Assembly: GCA_030544235.1 (NCBI GenBank)
Contig: CM060465.1
Location: forward strand, 28,280,988 to 28,344,987
Reading direction: 5' to 3'
DNA from: Lepturacanthus savala
Taxonomy: Eukaryota > Chordata > Actinopteri > Scombriformes > Trichiuridae
DNA length: 64,000 nt
Part shown: one piece after another, positions 49,425 through 60,584 of the stretch
Position numbering within the stretch: position 1 is the stretch's first letter
How the letters are laid out: every line of letters starts with the position of its first letter
The notes under the pieces: generated by a model
The model's input: the letters and a program-made list of their open reading frames with translations, nothing else
Database searches by the model: none
Told to the model about the DNA's origin: nothing
Program-made: the position numbers and the translations under genes

Positions 49425-51445
49425 ACTTTTTAGTGAATTCTTCCCATTCAGCGTTTACTTCCTTGTACCAAAATAGTCATGTCTTGCAGCCAGAGACTCA
49501 GGAGGATGCAGGTTTCCAGTTTCTCTATTCACTAGCCCAGCCAACACCAGACCTCATATCAATGAAGACTGATATTCAGTCTGGGAACCATCCGTTCATT
49601 TGTTCGTAGTGGAGGCATGGTTTACGAAAGCTCAAAACTATTTATAGGGTGCTACGGAGGTCTATTAAATGCGTATGCAAGTATGTTTTAGCCAATCCTA
49701 TCAAACATACCCGATGAAGATCGGGAGCCATTTCTAAATGGCTTGTTTTCAGCACTACTGCAAAGGAGGCCAGACCAGAGTGAGTGGTTGGTCTTATTTC
49801 ACAGTTTGTGTTTGTGTGTTTTCATAAGAGGGCCCCTTTAAGACAGATAATTGAAATTTCTCTTCCTGTCCTGTGACGTTACCATATTTCACTACAGATA
49901 TGTCTGAATTGAGCTGAATTGTCAGTTACTGATCCACATGTGACCCAATGCAATATCAGGCAATGTTCTATTGAAAAGCTGGCAATTTTATTTTGATTTG
50001 GCCGTGACTCCACAATTACCTTCTCTGTGCAACTACTCAAAATGCTTTTTCAGTACTTCACACATTTTACATCAACAGCAGTTTTATTTTTACGGTTCTG
50101 CTTGTTATTTCTGCCTGCCTTGACATTGGTCATACTATTCACTGCTTTAAACAGTATTACTGTGTATTACTGTGTTATTACTGCTCCCTGTTTTAATGTT
50201 CAGGCAGCCAACAGCAAAAGCAAAAAAAAAAAAAAAAAAAACATGTTGACATTTATATTTTGCCAGAAGAAACAAAAGTTTGTGATCTGTAAAACCCACT
50301 CCAAGCTATTTATTTATTCATGCAGATACTCATTTAGATTTGAAATCTCAAACAGAAAGAAAGGCACAGATTCATCTCTTTGTCCTGTCTCCTCTAATAA
50401 GCTGCGTCCTGAGTCACACATGTTTTGACATTTTTGCAGCCTTCGAACTCTCCAGTCGGTGAAAGCTGGCGATCATTGGCTGTGTTCCTTTCGTTCACTT
50501 GCTATCAACTCCAGCCAGAGTTATTACAACATTTTCTTGAGGCGATGACAGTGACCCTAGCGCAGACCTCATCTTGCGGTCCCGTCCGTGACATTCAAAC
50601 CGGCCTCTGGGGAGGGAACACATAAACAAAGAAGACAAGAGAGGAAGAGCTGTAAGAAGTGGACCCTCTTTTGAAAAGGGTTCTGCGGGGACCAGACGGA
50701 ATGCTGCATGGTCAGTCGCCTCTGATCTCTCTTCTCTGCGGGTGCTTGTCTCACATAGCCTCCTGTCGGAAAGGCTGCGATAACCACGGTCACATTTCTA
50801 TTTCAGTTCTTCTTATCTAACTATCTGAGCGAAAAAGAACCACTTAAACAAAGCTTTCATTAAATGATGTCGAGCTTTGCTTGGAAAGACACTTGAGAAG
50901 AAGCTTGAATTTGCTGCTATTCAAGCCATTGCTATTACGTGAATTTCACAAGATTGTCCCTAGAAAAATATTTCAGAGTCTCTTTGATATATCCTCTTGT
51001 CTTCTGCAGTCTTATCTCTTGCTGAACCACCACCCACCCTGGAGCCGCTCTGCCTTCCTGGCGTTTCCTGAGGTTTTTGGACCTGCAGGAGCTCGGCCTC
51101 ACCCCTCGTGTCTCACGCTCTCAGAATGATGTCTTTACCCTTTCTCTCTCCTGTGTGAATCATGTCTTTTCTTGTCTCTTCTCCAGTGTACGTGAATGGT
51201 GTGATGTGCCTCTCTCCTGTGTGCAGCCTGTCCTCCTGCCAGGTCTCGATGTTGATGGAAGTCCTGTTCTGTCCTGGTGGCGCCTGGAAGCTGCTTGGTG
51301 TCCTTTTAATCACATTCTTCATATTCTCTGTGTGTCTGTGGCTTGCATATCTCTCTCAACGTTTGTCAGAACAACTGCATATTCCGGATATAGCTTGTGC
51401 ATGGCACAATGGTGTGTATTTTTTTGTGTGGAATATTTAAAACAT
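49425..51445. other. No gene seen; A20 run
   Basis: Twenty A at 50222-50241. The 133-codon frame 50027-50428 runs through it (poly-Lys) and is not credible. 50420-51440 is less AT-rich, with overlapping frames on both strands (for example 51077-51481 and 51162-51440). Recurrent TCTCTCCTGTGTG-like words at 51150-51240 look like a short degenerate repeat. Confidence 0.45.
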
Positions 51446-51449
51446 AATT

Positions 51450-51535
51450 GTAGTGGTGTAGGGGTAGAGCACTTGCCATAGAGAGTCTTTTTTTTCTTAA
51501 GCAGCCAACCCTGGTTCGAGTCTCAGCTGCAGCGG
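51450..51535 (+). repeat. tRNA-like segment with A and B boxes
   Basis: TGGTGTAGGGGTAGAGC (A-box type) and CCTGGTTCGAGTCTC (B-box type GGTTCGAGTCT) are in tRNA order. The T run between them lengthens the anticodon region and no full cloverleaf forms. It is most likely the head of a tRNA-derived SINE. Confidence 0.5.
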
Positions 51536-51789
51536 TTTTTATGTTACAAACAAATCGTAAACTTAAAATCCCATGGACTTACATATCACAAAACTGCAAG
51601 ATAGTTTTGTGATACAATTCAAAGCTCCAATGTCCCATGTCTTCCGGCATTGATTGTGCAGCCAACGTAACGAAAGTAGTGGAACTTCTCGCAAAAAACA
51701 CACGCTAAGACGTTTTAGCTGATTTAGCTGCTACTTTATTCCTCACGCTAACACAGGTCTTGATTCAAGACGTGTTTATAGATCCTCAA

Positions 51790-52092
51790 GAAAATCCCAG
51801 CGCTATCATCTAACAGAATCTGGGCCTAGTAACATACCCAGGTTGTTACACTCTACCGGAAAAAGTAAAATGTGAGAGATTTACCATAAGTCCTGTTTTA
51901 CTTGACCGATCAACACAATTTATAAAGGATATGTAGATTGACATCCAAACTTTCAACATAAATTGGTCGCCTTTTTCTTACAATAAATATATTTGCATGT
52001 CTCTCCTTGTCATAATGTATGTCTATGTCTTACCCAATATAAAATCTGTCAGGACTATGTGACATTCCAATACACCCTCATTTGGCCAAGCG
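51790..52092 (+). repeat. Dispersed repeat pair, copy A
   Basis: The sequence is closely similar to the reverse complement of 57402-57726. Shared blocks include CCCAGGTTGTTACACT, GATTGACATCC, CTTTCAACATAAATTG, TTTTTCTTACAATAA, TTGCATGTCTCTCCTT, TTACCCAAT, and CACCCTCATTTGGCCAA. It is non-coding. Family unknown to me. Confidence 0.8.
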
Positions 52093-52094
52093 TA

Positions 52095-53285
52095 AAAAGT
52101 CCACTAGCTGTAGAGACTGTAAAAACCCTCAGAGGAAAATGTGTGATTAGTGATATATACAAATGAGATGGTCATAGTTAATGCTTCTTATTGCTCACAT
52201 ATGCACCTGTCCATCACAGAACAGCTGTAGTGGAAAAAAAAATAACACACATATTTACGTTTCTATAAATTACTCCATCAACATAAATGAAGTTCCCTAT
52301 GATGTGATGGTTATAACACAAGGTGCTATAACCACTCTCGCAAATCCTGAAAAACAAAAAAAAAAACCTTGGCCTCAATTTTGTGCTTTGCTGATATGAA
52401 GTAATAATTATGAAAAGCCCTCAAGGTTCCCCGAGGAGCACGAACACCTTGATTAATGAATCTCCAGCTATTAATGGTTGTATTATCATGGGATATCCGT
52501 GTAATGTATTGAGATCGTGATAGGGATGGTTTTCTGCAGGTTGGCTCAACCTCTAGAGAGGAGGTCATTTAAAAAGTCCTTCAGGGGGGCTTTAATTAGA
52601 CGCCTAGTTAATGTTCTGTGATTGCCTCGAGATTAATATAAATAGGAGCTTTACATGTGATTTTGTGTTGGTATTCCTTTCCAGCTCTTCCTTAACATGA
52701 GATGGACAAGTATAATACTTTGCTTATGATAGAAATCAAATGCAGTTAATAGATGGTGTCTCTTAAGAACAAAAGCTTTTTAAAGTTGTAATAACTTTTT
52801 TTTTTAATATTCTTATTCGTAAAAAGATTGAGTCCAGCATTGAAATCCCATTCTGTTTTTAAGACATTGGAGACCCCCATTGACCCCAATCTTCGCTGCA
52901 GTGGCAGCCCTGCTCTACACTGAAGCCAGGGCTGTTAGTAGTTAATATAGAGAAGGGACAGGTGCAACACGTTCGCCATCTGCAAGTTGAAACATGTCCT
53001 CAATTAAATGATCACATAGGTCGATTGTCCCAAGCACTCCAAAACGACCGGGGAGTGTTTTCTTATACGCTGCTTTCCAAAACAGTCACTAATCACTGTT
53101 ATAATAATAACAATAATAATTATGAATATTATTATGATGCTTTACCATGTGCAAATGTTGTGGTTAAGGTCTCTTAGATTTAGAAATACAAAACACTTGG
53201 TTAGGGTTTGAGGATAAATGTGAAACCTGTGGATGGAAACTAGAAATGAACAGTAGTCTGATGCAGTCCACTTGTCCATCTGTGT
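52095..53285. other. No gene seen
   Basis: Unique sequence with an A run near 52363 and AAT-rich DNA at 53100-53135. No exon recognised. Confidence 0.5.
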
Positions 53286-53293
53286 CCTCCTAA
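53286..53293. repeat. hAT target duplication, left
   Basis: CCTCCTAA. It agrees at 7 of 8 positions with CCTTCTAA at 53548-53555. Confidence 0.75.
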
Positions 53294-53547
53294 CAGTGGC
53301 ATGCCCAGACTTTTTGAAGGGCAGGGATGAACAGGGAAAAAAGGGGCCAAGAGGGCATTAACAAAGTTTTTGGCAACGAGAGGACACTTTAATATGTGTT
53401 TTGGCTTCCAAGAGGGCACTTTAACATGCTTTTTGGCTCCTAAAGGGCACTTTAGCATGCATTTTGCCTTCCAAGAGGGCACTTTAGCATGCGTTTTTCA
53501 ACAACTGGGCTATGAAGAGGTGACCACCCCGTCTGTGCACACCACTG
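53294..53547 (+). mobile_element. Complete hAT-like element carrying a minisatellite, 254 bp
   Basis: Ends read inward as CAGTGGCATGCCCAGAC and CAGTGGTGTGCACAGAC, matching at 14 of 17. They are flanked by an 8-bp duplication with one change, as expected for hAT. Left arm: GAAGGGCAGGGATGAACAGG. Centre (about 53349-53500): five 31-32 bp units of AAGAGGGCACTTTA(G/A)CATG plus TTTTGGCTCC. Right arm: CAACTGGGCTATGAAGAGG then GTGACCACCCCGTCTGTG. It has no coding capacity. It defines the family to which 7895-8335 and 31838-32130 belong. Confidence 0.85.
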
Positions 53548-53555
53548 CCTTCTAA
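53548..53555. repeat. hAT target duplication, right
   Basis: CCTTCTAA; see 53286-53293. Confidence 0.75.
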
Positions 53556-53559
53556 ATAT

Positions 53560-54850
53560 AAAAATTGGATTTTATAGACATCTTCTTCATTTGGGTCATA
53601 ATTACTATAGTCACAAGCGTCTGTCACTCAAATGCATCTATATTACATACATATATATATATATTTTTGGCGAGTGTATGTTTAACCTATACTGCTTTTT
53701 CTTAAGAGGACAAGCTGGCAAGTTGACAGGCATGACTTTCTATCAGGATTTTGTCATGGAGCCAAAAGACTTATCAGTTTCAGTCAACAGGCCCTGAATT
53801 TTGAATTTGGCTTTTTGTTCAACTGTGTGACAAGCTGTACCTTTGACATGGTGCCATGTCTCTGGAGTTGTTGACACATCCAGAATTCAGAAGCAGCCAT
53901 CAGTTTTGTTTTAACACAGACTCAACATGATTAACAATGCAGTGCTGTAAACACAACGTATAATACTTCACTCAGGGATTTGTCACATCTCTGAACTTAA
54001 TTTGATTCTGTGATCTGACACTTGTATTTTGCTGTGAAAATATGACCTAAGTGACTTTGCTGATTAGGCCACCACAACTCAATCAATGAGCCAATTAATC
54101 ATCTGTTTGTCACATGATCTCAATCACGTCGGCCGTCATTTATCAATCCGGCTTAGAAACTGTACGATAGGGGTTCATGTGGGATTTATGATAAGTGTGT
54201 ATCTCTTCACTCGCAGTGTAAGAATGACGAGGCATTGATAAATGCGGCAGATGAAAACGGTCATTTGAATAGCATGCCCCTATATATTCTGTTTTTAGAT
54301 GATGTTTTTTAGATGTTTCACCCCAACCCCTGCAATTACAGTTTGGAAATGGGAAACACGGCCAAGATAAGAAACTTCTCCAACCTGATATTGACAACAG
54401 AATCTGACAGAACAAATGAGAAAGTAGTAAGTAATTTATCTGCCTGAAAAGTGTCATTTAAGGCAGTCGAAAATATACTATGTAAAGAAATCTCACTGCT
54501 GGCGTGAACAATCGAACTCCAACTGAGGAATAGAATATTGTAGTGACCCTGGATAACTGGATTTAAAGATGATTGGCCCTGGGTTAGTGATTGAATATTT
54601 AGTTGAGTGGGTAGTGCAGTGGGTTGTGGTTTGGCTGTTTGAGACATCACCATCTTCGCAACAATATTTAATTCAAACATCTGAGATATGTAAAGCCATA
54701 TATCAATCAATCAATCAATCTTTAATTGTCACATAACACCCCATTGTTATCATCGCATTGACATATGTAAATATATACAAAATATAAGAAGTGTGTGGCC
54801 AAACCCATCCAATCCGCTTAAATTATAGACCTTTGTCATGTCATTATCAT
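53560..54850. other. No gene seen; short TA and ATCA repeats
   Basis: (TA)n at 53649-53664 and (ATCA)n at 54702-54720. The rest is unique. The minus frames at 54143-54710 (104 and 124 codons, overlapping) lack recognisable domains. Confidence 0.5.
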
Positions 54851-55136
54851 GTCATCCACTTTATATACAGCCTATTGTCTGATCACATATTTCCTATGTG
54901 TTTGCTTAGTTCTAAAACTGTCTCATGCAGAGTCCTCATGAACTAATATATCTCCTTTTAAGCAATTTTCACTGGTTCCGTGATGATGGGAAACAGGAAA
55001 GCTATGAAAATAAAACCAAAAATGCAATTATACTCTAATGTTTGTTGATAGCGATCTATTACACATCAAAACTCTTGTGAAATGTCTCTTAGAAGCCCTG
55101 ACAATCACGAGAGCTGATTGCAAAATGTAGCTCTCT
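54851..55136 (+). repeat. Direct duplication, copy 1
   Basis: Aligns along its length with 55647-55941 in the same orientation, about 800 bp apart. Shared blocks: CTGTCTCATGCAGAG, CTCATGA(A/G)CTAATATATCT, TTAAGCAATTT, CACTGGTTCC, GCTATGAAAATAAAACC, AAAATGCAATTAT and AAATGTAGCTCTC. It starts in a CCACTTTATATACAG...CTAT motif that is itself the edge of a common teleost repeat. Confidence 0.85.
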
Positions 55137-55545
55137 AAATGGCCATCTCAAATGTAGCCATAACCACATTTGTTCCCCAATTGTCACCAATTGGATTTAG
55201 TTTTATTTCAATCATGCTGCTGCCATGAGCCAAAATGAACAATTAAAACAAATGCTCTTGAACTAGTTTCGGCCAATTTCAACTTAATGTCTCGAGATAG
55301 ACGGGGTCTGTGCAGTAGAGTCGGCAGCAGGATGACGATCTGTGGGAAATGGATCCTTTTGGTACCCCGCCTGACAGAAGTTAGGCTTTCATGGCTGTCA
55401 GTCATGATGTCACAAACTAATTAAAAACAAATTTATTGGAAAAATGAGCCCTTGAACAAACACAAACATAATAAGAACTACCTAAAATGGGGAAAAAAAT
55501 GTGGGAAAAATCAATTCGACATATACTAGACTTTTTAGTTTGACT
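55137..55545. other. No gene seen (spacer between duplicates)
   Basis: Unique sequence between the two duplicate copies. It has nothing recognisable beyond short minus-strand frames. Confidence 0.5.
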
Positions 55546-55680
55546 CATGTCCCACCCACTTACATGGATGGGCGGGGCTAATGACCTGCACTGCAGCCAG
55601 CTGCCAGGGGGCAATTGAGATGTTTTAGCTTCCCTTTTGGGAAGTTGTCATGCCGTGCACTTTACATACAGTCTATAGTC
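55546..55680 (+). mobile_element. Edge of a common teleost dispersed repeat
   Basis: GGGCGGGGCTAATGACCTGC, CAGGGGGCAATTGAGATG, TTTTAGCTTCCCTTTTGGG, TGTCATGCCGTGC, then TTTACATACAGTCTATAG. I know this order from a widespread teleost repeat ending near TATATACAGTCTATG. Its last ~35 bp overlap the start of duplicate copy 2. Confidence 0.55.
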
Positions 55681-55941
55681 TTAGCACATGTGCGGTTTTA
55701 TTCCCTACGGGCTCAGTTCTAAACCTGTCTCATGCAGAGACCTCATGAGCTAATATATCTGCACTTAAGCAATTTCACTGGTTCCTAGATGGTAGGGATG
55801 ATGGCAAAGCTATGAAAATAAAACCGAAAATGCAATTATCCTTTAATGTTTTTGATAGTAATCTATTATACATCAAAGCTCTCAAGAAACGTCTCTTGGA
55901 AGTCTGGCAATCACAAGAGCTGAATGCGAAATGTAGCTCTC
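55647..55941 (+). repeat. Direct duplication, copy 2
   Basis: Partner of 54851-55136. Differences are scattered substitutions and small indels, so the event is not recent. A 70-codon frame overlapping its end (55812-56024) has no homologous frame preserved in copy 1, which argues against coding. Confidence 0.85.
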
Positions 55942-55944
55942 CGT

Positions 55945-56835
55945 TTCTTGCAGTTCACTCTTTATTTCACACACCAAAAAAAAAGAAAGAAATAGAAATA
56001 GAAAATCAAGAAGACAAAGGATAACAAATTTACTGTTATCAGGCCTAATGTCAATGGTGTGACATCGTGACCTTTCTTGTACATAATTTCTAGATGGAAA
56101 AACATGGTTATTAAGGAATCAGGAATCATTTAACAAGAGATTTAAATCACAAATCAGCTTTCACCTTTTGGGAAAAAATATAAACTGTGTCAAGGAGACT
56201 TGGCTAATAATTTTCGACCTGCAGTCTTTCGACAGATGATACGTCTAGACAGGACCTCCCTGCTTCCATCTTCAGTCCTTCTGATCAATTTGACAATCTG
56301 AACTACGGTATAATTCCCTCAATGGTCTGCGTGAGCCAAGTCTACTGTCTTCATTGCGACATTCATCTTTAAAGTTCTTCCTAGTGTTCTATCAGGGTGC
56401 ATGCCGGAGGGACGGCTCACTGCAGGCTGGATGACCCACATATTTTGCATTGCAATCTTTATTCACTTTGGTCTCATGCTCTTTCTGTTTCCATTTACCC
56501 GGACCTATCTTACAGGCTGCTATCTCACAGCCCATCCATCATTCTTCTGTTTTCTGCCGTACAGTGGCTCTGTGTTGTGTATTTTATCTCCCTCACTGCA
56601 AAAGTCTGCCCTAGATATTTCGGGGGCCCTAATCAACATCTCTTGTTTTTAAGTAAGACCTGATGAAAAATCAAAAGACAATAAGAGGTGATTATTACTG
56701 ACACACACCAGTTCCTCTAGCTGCCTCATCAAGTGCACCTAATTAAATAAAAGCAGGGTAAAAAAAAAAAAAACATGAATATTTTGTGTTAATAAATCGA
56801 AGTGTGCTGAATTATTTTTATCCCCAGTGGGGGTT
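55945..56835. other. No gene seen
   Basis: Unique sequence. Two overlapping plus frames (56397-56663, 56401-56652) are hydrophobic but have no domain, homologue-like motif or splice context I can defend. Confidence 0.5.
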
Positions 56836-56837
56836 AT

Positions 56838-56906
56838 TGGCACGTCTGGTCGAGTGGTGATATCTACATTACTGAAAGGAGTGTTGGGGGATTTGAATCT
56901 GGTATG
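56838..56906 (+). repeat. Weak tRNA-like segment
   Basis: TGGTCGAGTGG matches the A-box pattern exactly, as in Ser/Leu tRNAs. The B-box position reads GGGGATTTGAATCTGG, a poor match. Arms do not pair well. Either an old tRNA-derived repeat head or chance. Confidence 0.3.
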
Positions 56907-57400
56907 TTAATTTGGTATAAGAGGAAAAATACTGGGTTCACCGCAAAGTCATCGCAGCGATATGACACATTGAGGTAATTAAATATAGGACAGCAACCTC
57001 AAATGATTACAAAAATCTTAAAACAAGTCGAAATGGGAAATTTAAATATATTTGATTTGAATCCAAAAATTAAACATCGTCTCTTAGAAGTCGCAGCAAT
57101 GTTTTACTACTTCCAATCAACATAGCAATGAACTGAATAACTTTTCTATTTTTAGGAAATCACAGCTCTCAAGGTCGGGGGGATGGAACGTGGTCTTGGG
57201 GAAATTTAAAAAAAAAAAAAATCAATAGTGACTTCAACAATGAGACACAGCAATTTCTTTTTGTTTGTTTTTTTTGGTTGCCTAAGCCTAAAAACGAACA
57301 AGACTCAGGATGCAGAGTCCATGTCCTCAATTAGCAGTAATAGTCGAAGGCCCATAGTATGTATTCCTATAGAAAAGTGGAAGCTTAAGTAAATGTTTAA
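56907..57400. other. No gene seen
   Basis: Unique sequence with an A run near 57210 and a T-rich stretch near 57257. Confidence 0.5.
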
Positions 57401-57401
57401 T

Positions 57402-57726
57402 GTTTGGCCAAATGAGGGTGTGTTAGACTGTCACACAGTCCTAATAGACATATTTACATTGGGTAAAACATGGTCAAGCATTGAGATAAGGAGAGACATG
57501 CAATACCAGTTATTGTAAGAAAAAAAAGGCTACAATTTATGTTGAAAGTGCGGATGTCAATCTATATATCACTATTGAAATTGTGTTGATAGAACAAATA
57601 AAACCAGACTTGATAATTTTTTTACTCTGTACCTTTCCGTGTATAGTGTAACAACCTGGGCATATTATTATAATGGGCATATATTTGTTAAGATTCTCTT
57701 CTGTTGGGTGATAGTGGGGATTTTTA
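57402..57726 (-). repeat. Dispersed repeat pair, copy B (inverted relative to 51790-52092)
   Basis: Reverse complement matches 51790-52092 over its whole length with substitutions and short indels, including the CCACTATCACCCAACAGA-like block at its right edge. The two lie head to tail in opposite orientation about 5.3 kb apart. Separate insertions of one family are the simplest explanation. Confidence 0.8.
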
Positions 57727-57729
57727 GAA

Positions 57730-59195
57730 TTTAGATTTTAGATAGGGATTTTAACTTTTCATGATAATAATTATGTTTTGAATATCAATCAAAAAAATTC
57801 CACAAAAAAGGATGCTGAGGTTGAATCTGGCAGTCAGAGAGCTATGCGGACAGCAGATACACAGACGTTCCTTGCTTTTATAGATAAAAGATGTAAACAT
57901 AATTTGTAGAAGAGGTTGAAAAACATCTTACAGCTGTATTGACGAATCAAAATTCATATTCATGTTCTTCCAAAGCCAGTCCATTCTGAGGACTCATAGT
58001 CCAACAAAAAAGTACATCCAGTCAATATTATTTCATTTAGTTCCCCGGATTGCACCTGTTCAATAAGTAATTTCACCTTTTGACATATACCGGCTGAGGA
58101 AGAATTTCTGAATGTCAGAGGTAATAAAAGAGGGAAGGAAACTTGGGTATGAAGTCGACTGAACCGGAACTTTCTGCATGTACTCAATAAAATATAAAGC
58201 AGCCCGCTAAAGAGAAATGCCACTTTAAAATCCTTTTGATATATGCAAACATCCATGACATATAACAGTGTTTGTTGCAATAAGTGTTATTATGCCTTTA
58301 TTCTAAAGTGCAGCCACAAAACTACACGTCTCATTGTCTTTTCTCTGAAACCCTTCTGACAGGGCAACCTATCTCTATTTGTCCAGCCAGCCTGAACACT
58401 GGTCTGTCTGTGTTATAGATACAGGCATGTGTCACTTCAGAATACATAAACTGAATTAAAGTGAATCATGTGACAGCCCCTCAGCATTCGTTAGCCTCTT
58501 GCTGACTCTCATGACTTTGCACATTTTTTTTTTGTTCTTGACCAGAGAAACAGAATAGTATGCTTAAAGGCTTAGAGGCAGATACAATCTCAAATGGCAC
58601 AGACTCCACAATTCATTAGTCTCACCTTAATTATCCTGAAGAAGCGGTTTTAAAACAGGCCAGCGTGACGATCCATAGGAACACTGCGCAACCAAACAGG
58701 AAAAGAGATTGGTTCAATAAGGAGGTAAATCAGTGGCTGTAACCTCCAGAGCAAGACAATAGAAAGCAAGTTTTAATCCCCTCAATGAGAGGATTAGGAA
58801 ATGCTAAGCCTAAGCCTTAGAGTCCTAAACCTAGGAAAAAAAAAAGTTTGCAGTGTACTCCAAAGTGACCCTAACTCCTTGATCGTACAGGACACGTAAG
58901 TGACATCCTCTCAGAAGCAACAGATCAAGCCTCGGCACGTATCTTCTTGGACATCCCGCGTGGTGGAAACGTAATTTTTTGACTAAAGTGGCAGAAATCA
59001 GTTCCCACATGTGATGTGAACAATATTATAATTTTTCCATCTGCTCGCCCGAACGTTAAAGTACGATAAACTTTGGGCAGTTACAGTAGGCTGGTAGTGG
59101 TATCTCTGGATCGGTTGTTCAATCCATCAACCACAATCAGACAGGCTGTTCTTATTCACTGGTCGTGTAGGGCAAGAACATCCCCAAAATAAAAA
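57730..59195. other. No gene seen
   Basis: Unique. A 106-codon minus frame (57960-58280) shows no domain. 58560-58780 is balanced and may be conserved. Confidence 0.5.
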
Positions 59196-59197
59196 CT

Positions 59198-59634
59198 GTA
59201 AATTACCAAATAATAGCCAGGGTCTTTATTTGTTTCAATCACTTAGGGAGTGACAGGAGATTAATTCCTTTCTGACAAAAAATCTTGAACAGCAAAACTG
59301 GAAGCATATTGTAATTTACCCAAATTCTTTTATTAAACCAGTATGACTACAGCATAACTTCCATTCTTCCAAAGTAAGATCACAGTAGTGTAGTTAAATG
59401 TCTCACAGCTGCTTCTCCCAAGTATTACTCTGCATATTTTTCAGAAATTCTGAATTTAATGTCGTAATTTCAAAGCCAAAGCCATCAACAGTTAATCAGT
59501 ATTACCAGAAGGTGTTCTTTAACGTCATTTGAGCTAGGCGTTTATTTGGTTATTTATCAAAATCTATACCTATACCCAGTGTTTAAAGGGAACCTGGCAG
59601 TAAATTAAAACTCTACTATTATTTGGTAATTTAC
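59198..59634. repeat. 19-bp perfect inverted repeat, possible MITE
   Basis: GTAAATTACCAAATAATAG (59198-59216) is the exact reverse complement of CTATTATTTGGTAATTTAC (59616-59634). Next to the arms, CCAGGGT (left) and AACCTGGCAG (right) also pair imperfectly, suggesting longer original terminal repeats. No target duplication was found. Confidence 0.6.
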
Positions 59635-59639
59635 GGGAA

Positions 59640-60580
59640 TTGACAAAAAAAAGCACAATTCCCAACATTTGTAAAGTAATTTACATGTTGTAATCCTCTC
59701 TGGTGCGATGGGTTGTAACAGCCTGTTGAATGACTTTTATGTGAAGGGCCTCTGGACGTATGTTACTATATATCTTATGTTAACAAAACACACCTGCAAC
59801 AATGAGTCACCCTATCCTGAGCAAACACACACACACAAAATACAAAATTTCCTCAACAAAGGAGCATAGAACAAGCATCAGAATGATAGCAGAACATAGC
59901 CCACACAGATTTGATTATCCTAGTGGAAATTAGTCTGAAAATTGAATCCGACACTTCACAATTCACAGGTCTGTCTGCAAAGTTGGGGTGTTTTTTTACG
60001 CGTGTGTGTGTGTGTGTATACAGCAGGGGTGAGGGACATGCTGCGTTTTGTTAAATCACGGTGCATAACACAAAGACAGAGATCTTCTTCTTGTTATTAT
60101 GAGAAGTATGGAGGTAGAAAACACATCACCCTCTCATAAATATATCAGCAGTTAACGATATCAGTCCACAGTGAGAGCATCTCGTTGACAAAGCATCCAG
60201 AGACCCTTCAGCATTATTAATTAAAGATAGAGGGTTCCAGCGAAGTTGATGCAATTATGCATGTTGATTGCTTTTAAATAATGCTGCTTACAAGCTACAA
60301 TCCCGAGTTTACAGCACCTCGACGACCCAATCATCGCATTACGGTTGAGAGTACACGCATCGGTATATGGATCACGTCCACTCAGCCATCATGGGACGGG
60401 TCGGCCAATCAGTTGCTGTGCTACACCAGCTCTTGTTTTGAGGCTTTGGAAATCTCTAACAAACCACCTCCCTTTTCTCTGGTATTGTTACTTTGTAGTG
60501 GATTTTGTGCGAAATGTTCAAGAAGGTCTTATTGGCTTTTTTTAAAAGCAGATATGTTAATGTTCGCCCTTGTTCCTTTA
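59640..60580. other. No gene seen
   Basis: Unique sequence with short CA (59826-59838) and GT (60003-60018) runs. The 127-codon frame 60281-60664 extends into the TTAA element and shows no domain. Confidence 0.5.
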
Positions 60581-60584
60581 ACCT

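Noticed and set aside
50027..50428. 133-codon frame as a membrane protein
   Set aside because: It crosses an A20 run giving poly-Lys, and its hydrophobic start reflects T-rich DNA.
51077..51481. 134-codon frame with Cys-rich look
   Set aside because: Overlapping frames on both strands in the same stretch and degenerate TCTCTCCTGTG words suggest a low-complexity origin.
51450..51535. Functional tRNA gene
   Set aside because: A and B boxes exist but acceptor and anticodon arms do not pair and a T run interrupts the middle.
54500..54640. Another tRNA-like segment (AATCGAACTCC, TAGTGCAGTGG)
   Set aside because: The box-like words are in mixed orientation and wrong order.
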